Assembly: GCA_036407095.1 (NCBI GenBank)
Contig: DASWZV010000115.1
Location: 281,018-345,017, forward strand
DNA from: Gp6-AA40 sp036407095
Lineage (GTDB): Bacteria > Acidobacteriota > Vicinamibacteria > Vicinamibacterales > UBA2999
Direction of reading: 5' to 3'
DNA length: 64,000 nt
Shown here: positions 60,829 through 64,000 of the stretch, piece after piece
Layout: the number at the start of each line of letters is the position of its first letter
Position numbering within the stretch: position 1 is the first letter of the stretch
The notes under the pieces: model-generated
What the model saw: the letters and a program-made list of their open reading frames with translations, nothing else
Databases searched by the model: none
Told to the model about the DNA's origin: nothing
Made by a program: the position numbers and the translations under genes

Positions 60829-60936
60829 TGTCGGTGCGATCCCTCTGACGGGTGTCGGTGCGATCCCCTGACGACTGTCGGTGCGATCCTGCCTGACGCG
60901 GTTCAGTGCGATCCCGCTGCCGGATCGTGCGATCGG
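60829..60936 (+). repeat. Tandem TGTCGGTGCGATCC repeat upstream of pntAA
   Basis: TGTCGGTGCGATCC begins at 60829, 60853 and 60876, with degenerate copies near 60902 (TTCAGTGCGATCC) and 60926 (TGCGATCGG). The spacing is 23-26 bp. Most units are followed by CTGACG. The array ends 70 bp before the pntAA start. It may be a set of operator sites at about two helical turns, or a decayed simple repeat. Confidence 0.55.
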
Positions 60937-61005
60937 TGGTGATCCGTATAAAATTAAGTCCGCAACCGGTCAGTTGAATCCGGGTGCAACTGAGGGATTC
61001 AACTG

Positions 61006-62118
61006 ATGCGCATCGGCATCCCTGCCGAAACCGAACCAGGCGAAGCACGTGTGGCCGCTACGCCAGAGACGGTGAAGAAACTCACCGCGGGCGGCCGCCA
61101 CACCGTCATCGTTCAAAACGGCGCTGGTATCGGCTCCAGCATCTCCGACGAGGCGTTTGTCGCAGCGGGCGCGTCGCTGGGGTGCGCCACCGATGTCTAT
61201 CAGTCGGACATCATCCTCAAGGTGCTGCGGCCGCAGACATCGGAGCTGCCGCTCCTGCGGCGCGGGAGCCTGCTGATCGGATTGCTGTCCCCGCACCTGG
61301 ACCTGGGCCCGCTGGCCGACACGGGAGTGACCGCCTTCGCCATGGAACTCCTGCCTCGCATCACGCGCGCCCAGAACATGGACGTGCTGTCGTCGCAGGC
61401 CAACATTGCCGGCTACAAGGCTGTATTGATCGCGGCGTACGAGTACGGCCGGTTCATGCCGATGCTCATGACCGCGGCCGGTACGGTGAAGGCGGCGCGC
61501 GTCCTGGTGCTCGGCGCGGGTGTCGCAGGCCTGCAGGCCATCGCCACCGCCAAACGCCTGGGCGCGGTCATCGAGGCCTTCGATGTGCGGCCCGCGGTGA
61601 AGGAGCAGGTCGAGTCGCTGGGAGCGAAGTTCGTCGAGGTGACGCTCTCGGAGGAAGAACTGAAAGCGCAGCAGGCGGCGGGCGGATACGCGCGCGAGAT
61701 GAGCGACGACTACAAGCGGCGTCAGCAGGTCCTGATCGCCGAACGCGCAAAAGCGGCCGACATCGTGATCACCACCGCGCTCATTCCCGGTCGACCGGCA
61801 CCGCTGCTCGTCACGGAGGAGACCATCAAAGGCATGAAGCCGGGCTCGGTCATCGTCGACCTCGCGTCGAGACAAGGCGGCAACTGCGAATTGAGCCTGG
61901 CCGGTCAGGTCGTCGTGCGCCACGGCGTCAAGATCGCGGCACCGGATAACGTGCCTGCCTCGCTCGCGGCCGATGCCAGCGCGCTCTACGCACGCAACCT
62001 GCTTCATTTTCTCGGGCTGCTCCTCGACCCGAAGACGGGTGAGCTCACGATGAACGGTGAAGACGAAATCCTTGCCGCGACGCTGGTCTGCATCGACGGC
62101 AGAACGTTCAGGAGCTGA
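61006..62118 (+). CDS. pntAA: NAD(P) transhydrogenase subunit alpha 1
   Basis: 370 residues, soluble domain I. NAD-binding loop GAGVAGLQAIATAKRLGA (about 165-182), the R-Q-D-type residues in LLPRITRAQNMDVLSSQAN, and the mobile loop region around GYAREMSDDYKRRQQ. It lacks the membrane helices of the E. coli PntA, which are encoded by the next gene. This three-gene split form is known from Rhodospirillum rubrum. With PntAB and PntB it uses the proton gradient to drive NADH plus NADP+ to NADPH. Operon order is pntAA-pntAB-pntB with 1-bp gap and GTGA overlap. Confidence 0.95.
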   Translation: MRIGIPAETEPGEARVAATPETVKKLTAGGRHTVIVQNGAGIGSSISDEAFVAAGASLGCATDVYQSDIILKVLRPQTSELPLLRRGSLLIGLLSPHLDLGPLADTGVTAFAMELLPRITRAQNMDVLSSQANIAGYKAVLIAAYEYGRFMPMLMTAAGTVKAARVLVLGAGVAGLQAIATAKRLGAVIEAFDVRPAVKEQVESLGAKFVEVTLSEEELKAQQAAGGYAREMSDDYKRRQQVLIAERAKAADIVITTALIPGRPAPLLVTEETIKGMKPGSVIVDLASRQGGNCELSLAGQVVVRHGVKIAAPDNVPASLAADASALYARNLLHFLGLLLDPKTGELTMNGEDEILAATLVCIDGRTFRS

Positions 62119-62119
62119 C

Positions 62120-62428
62120 ATGCACGGCGTCGTCGACCCGATTGTCACGAATCTGATGGTGTTCGTGCTCGCGATCTTCGTTGGCTATCACGTCGTGTGG
62201 CACGTGACGCCTGCCCTCCATACGCCGTTGATGAGCGTGACCAACGCGATCAGCTCGGTGATCGTGGTCGGCGCGATCCTCGCGGCCGGTGCCGGCGGAA
62301 TCAACCGGGGCACTCTGCTCGGAGCACTAGCGGTCGCGCTCGTGGCCATCAACACGTTCGGCGGCTTCCTCGTGACCGAGCGCATGCTCGGAATGTTCAA
62401 GAAGAAAGATCGCAAGGAGACGAAGTGA
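62120..62428 (+). CDS. pntAB: NAD(P) transhydrogenase subunit alpha 2 (membrane)
   Basis: 102 residues from ATG 62120, one base after the pntAA stop. Three membrane helices (about 8-28, 38-60 and 66-88) with the conserved HVTPALHTPLMSVTNAISSV, whose polar residues line the proton path. It is the small membrane part of the split alpha subunit. The Lys-rich C-terminus faces the cytoplasm. Confidence 0.93.
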   Translation: MHGVVDPIVTNLMVFVLAIFVGYHVVWHVTPALHTPLMSVTNAISSVIVVGAILAAGAGGINRGTLLGALAVALVAINTFGGFLVTERMLGMFKKKDRKETK

Positions 62429-63834
62429 CGTCGTTCATGTCCCCGAACGTCGTCGCGCTGACCTACCTCGTCGCAAGCGTTCTGTTCATCCTCGCCCTCA
62501 AAGGACTGTCAGGCCCCACCACCGCGCGCCGCGGCAACCGCTTCGGCATCGCCGGCATGGCGCTGGCGGTCCTCACGACCCTGCTCATCACGCGCCGGGT
62601 CGACTTGACGCTTGCCGCTTTGGCGATCGGGGGTGCCATCGGCTGGTTGGTCGCGCGGCGGGTCCAGATGACGCAGATGCCGGAGCTGGTGGCGGCCATG
62701 CACTCGCTGGTCGGCCTCGCGGCGGTGCTCATTGCCATTGCGGTGGTGAACAACCCGATGTCCTTCGGCATCGAGAACCCGCTGCCGGCCGGCAATCGCG
62801 TGGAACTGTTCATCGGCACCTTCGTCGGCGCGATGACCTTCTCCGGATCGATCATCGCCTTCGGGAAGCTGGCGGGACTCGGCAAGATCTCGCGGCTGTT
62901 TTCGAGCGCGCCGCTGGTCTTCGCGGGCCAGCACTTCGTCAACCTCGCCATCGCCATCGTGATGATCGGGTTCGGGCTCGCGTTCGTGATGGCCTCGCCC
63001 GATCGGCTCTGGATGCCGTTCATCGTGATGATGGCGATCGCGTTCGTGCTGGGCGTGCTGATCATCATTCCGATTGGCGGCGCAGACATGCCGGTCGTCA
63101 TCTCGATGTTGAACAGCTATTCAGGCTGGGCAGCCTCGGGCATCGGCTTCTCGCTCGACAACCCGCTGCTCATCGTGGCCGGATCGCTCGTGGGATCGTC
63201 TGGCGCGATCCTCTCGTACATCATGTGCAAGGCGATGAACCGGTCGTTCATCAGCGTGATTCTCGGTGGTTTCGGCGCCGCGGAAGGCGCCGCGGCATCG
63301 ACTCAGCAGCAATCGGTGAAGTCGGGTTCGCCGGAAGACGTGGCGTTTCTGCTGGGGAACGCGGAACGCGTCATCATCATCCCCGGCTACGGCCTCGCGG
63401 TCGCCCGCGCGCAGCATGCCGTGAAGGAAATGGCGCAGAAGCTGATCGCCAAAGGCGTCTCCGTGCGCTACGCGATCCATCCGGTGGCCGGACGCATGCC
63501 CGGACACATGAACGTGCTGCTCGCGGAAGCGGAAGTGCCCTACGACCAGGTGCAGGAGATGGAGGACATCAACGGCGACTTCGGCACCGCCGACATCGCC
63601 TTCGTCCTCGGCGCCAACGACGTCGTGAACCCGCTCGCCGAGCAGAAAGGCAGCCCGATCTACGGCATGCCGATCCTCGAAGCCCACAAAGCGCACACCG
63701 TCGTCGTCAACAAGCGCTCGATGGCGTCGGGCTATGCGGGCATCGACAACCCGCTCTTCTACATGGACAAGACGATGATGGTGTTCGGCGACGCGAAGAA
63801 GGTCGTCGAGAGCATGGTGAAGGCGGTCGAATAG
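62425..63834 (+). CDS. pntB: NAD(P) transhydrogenase subunit beta
   Basis: 469 residues from GTG 62425 (GTGA overlap with pntAB); ATG 62437 is the alternative. Nine membrane helices precede domain III, which holds the NADP site IIIPGYGLAVARAQHAV and the FVLGANDVVNPLAEQ loop. His/Asn residues in the membrane region (MHSLVGLAAV) are the expected proton-channel residues. The length is normal for PntB. It completes the proton-pumping transhydrogenase. Confidence 0.95.
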   Translation: MTSFMSPNVVALTYLVASVLFILALKGLSGPTTARRGNRFGIAGMALAVLTTLLITRRVDLTLAALAIGGAIGWLVARRVQMTQMPELVAAMHSLVGLAAVLIAIAVVNNPMSFGIENPLPAGNRVELFIGTFVGAMTFSGSIIAFGKLAGLGKISRLFSSAPLVFAGQHFVNLAIAIVMIGFGLAFVMASPDRLWMPFIVMMAIAFVLGVLIIIPIGGADMPVVISMLNSYSGWAASGIGFSLDNPLLIVAGSLVGSSGAILSYIMCKAMNRSFISVILGGFGAAEGAAASTQQQSVKSGSPEDVAFLLGNAERVIIIPGYGLAVARAQHAVKEMAQKLIAKGVSVRYAIHPVAGRMPGHMNVLLAEAEVPYDQVQEMEDINGDFGTADIAFVLGANDVVNPLAEQKGSPIYGMPILEAHKAHTVVVNKRSMASGYAGIDNPLFYMDKTMMVFGDAKKVVESMVKAVE

Positions 63835-63858
63835 GCGGTCTCTCGACGACCCGGTGAT

Positions 63859-63921
63859 CAACCACAGAAGACACAGAGAGTCCCTGGATCGACTCTGTGT
63901 CCTCTGTGTCTCTGTGGTTTG
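63859..63921. repeat. ACACAGAG-word hairpin after pntB
   Basis: AACCACAGA-AGACACAGAGAGTC (about 63860-63882) faces GACTCTGTGTCCTCTGTG and TCTCTGTGGTTT (about 63891-63920), its imperfect reverse complement, around a 8-base loop. It lies between pntB and the start of a convergent partial frame and can serve as a bidirectional terminator. Its vocabulary resembles 16558-16690. Confidence 0.55.
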
Positions 63922-63965
63922 AACGGCGGCGTCGCGCGGGCACCGATGAGGCCGACCCGCACCGG

Positions 63966-64000
63966 CTACATCGTCGCCCCCAGCTGCCACGGCACGAACT
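63966..64000 (-). CDS. Possible 3' end of a convergent gene (partial)
   Basis: On the minus strand the window ends with an open frame encoding FVPWQLGATM and a TAG stop at 63966-63968. The C-terminal strand-like sequence would suit a beta-barrel or propeller protein, but only ten residues are visible. It is supported mainly by the hairpin repeat that separates it from pntB. Confidence 0.3.
   Translation of the reverse strand, partial: FVPWQLGATM

Noticed and set aside
60829..60936. CRISPR array
   Set aside because: Repeat units are 14 bp with only about 10 bp between them, the units decay, and no cas gene is present in the window.

Overview
This 64 kb window is GC-rich, densely coded bacterial chromosome. 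The gene content points to an Acidobacteriota-type soil bacterium, probably near Vicinamibacteria. The clues are DUF1592/DUF1588 c-type cytochromes paired with a DUF1552 Tat protein, an ADOP-like MacB/FtsX permease, a Ser/Thr kinase fused to a TolB-like domain and TPRs, and an orphan PD40 beta-propeller. This placement is inferred from gene families only: there is no rRNA here. I see no prophage, transposase, CRISPR array or plasmid backbone.

Layout. 1-7.5 kb: the end of an ankyrin protein, the DUF1592/DUF1552 pair, two unknown proteins, then YceI with a single-haem protein. 7.7-13.9 kb (minus): a six-gene MoxR / DUF58 / BatD-like / VWA / small TPR-like / VWA cluster with overlapping or nearly touching genes. 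14.0-19.9 kb: an MHS-type MFS transporter, a zinc alcohol dehydrogenase, methylmalonate-semialdehyde dehydrogenase and a PD40 propeller. 20.1-24.0 kb: MOSC protein, small membrane protein, 2OG-Fe(II) oxygenase, unknown exported protein, and a GspE/PilB-like ATPase whose P-loop lysine is missing. 24.2-26.5 kb: SPFH protein, ribbon-helix-helix protein, Dam-type methylase, tRNA-Leu(UAG). 26.6-37.6 kb: the conserved proteostasis block tig-clpP-clpX-lon-engB-rho, then a GT2 glycosyltransferase, an O-antigen-ligase-like protein and rpmE. 37.6-44.6 kb: RNase H-like exonuclease, DUF1998 helicase, a large GT-C-like membrane protein with a discoidin-like end, and a methyltransferase. 44.9-53.1 kb: receptor-like kinase, APC permease, HpcH/HpaI aldolase, Tat-exported unknown, SP-repeat lipoprotein, LigM-like O-demethylase. 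53.2-59.1 kb: an ECF sigma / membrane anti-sigma-like / ABC ATPase / ABC-2 permease operon, and the ADOP-like permease. 59.2-64 kb: SDR, neutral zinc metallopeptidase and the three-gene proton-translocating transhydrogenase pntAA-pntAB-pntB.

The most unusual feature is the non-coding fraction. Many gene ends carry short palindromic or word-like inverted repeats. They fall into several families: a 92-bp composite with two full and two half copies, a GGCCGCC/GGCGGCC hairpin in three copies, GAATC words, GGCCTCAGG words, CTTTGGG words, CTTGGTCC words, CACAAAG words, and a 311-bp nested inverted repeat. Some have become coding: one lies inside the DUF1592 protein, one inside the DUF1998 helicase, one in the N-terminus of the exonuclease, one may prefix an ABC ATPase, and one encodes the tail of the GspE-like protein. 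One such repeat ends exactly where engB should start, and engB has no ATG, GTG or TTG at the expected place.
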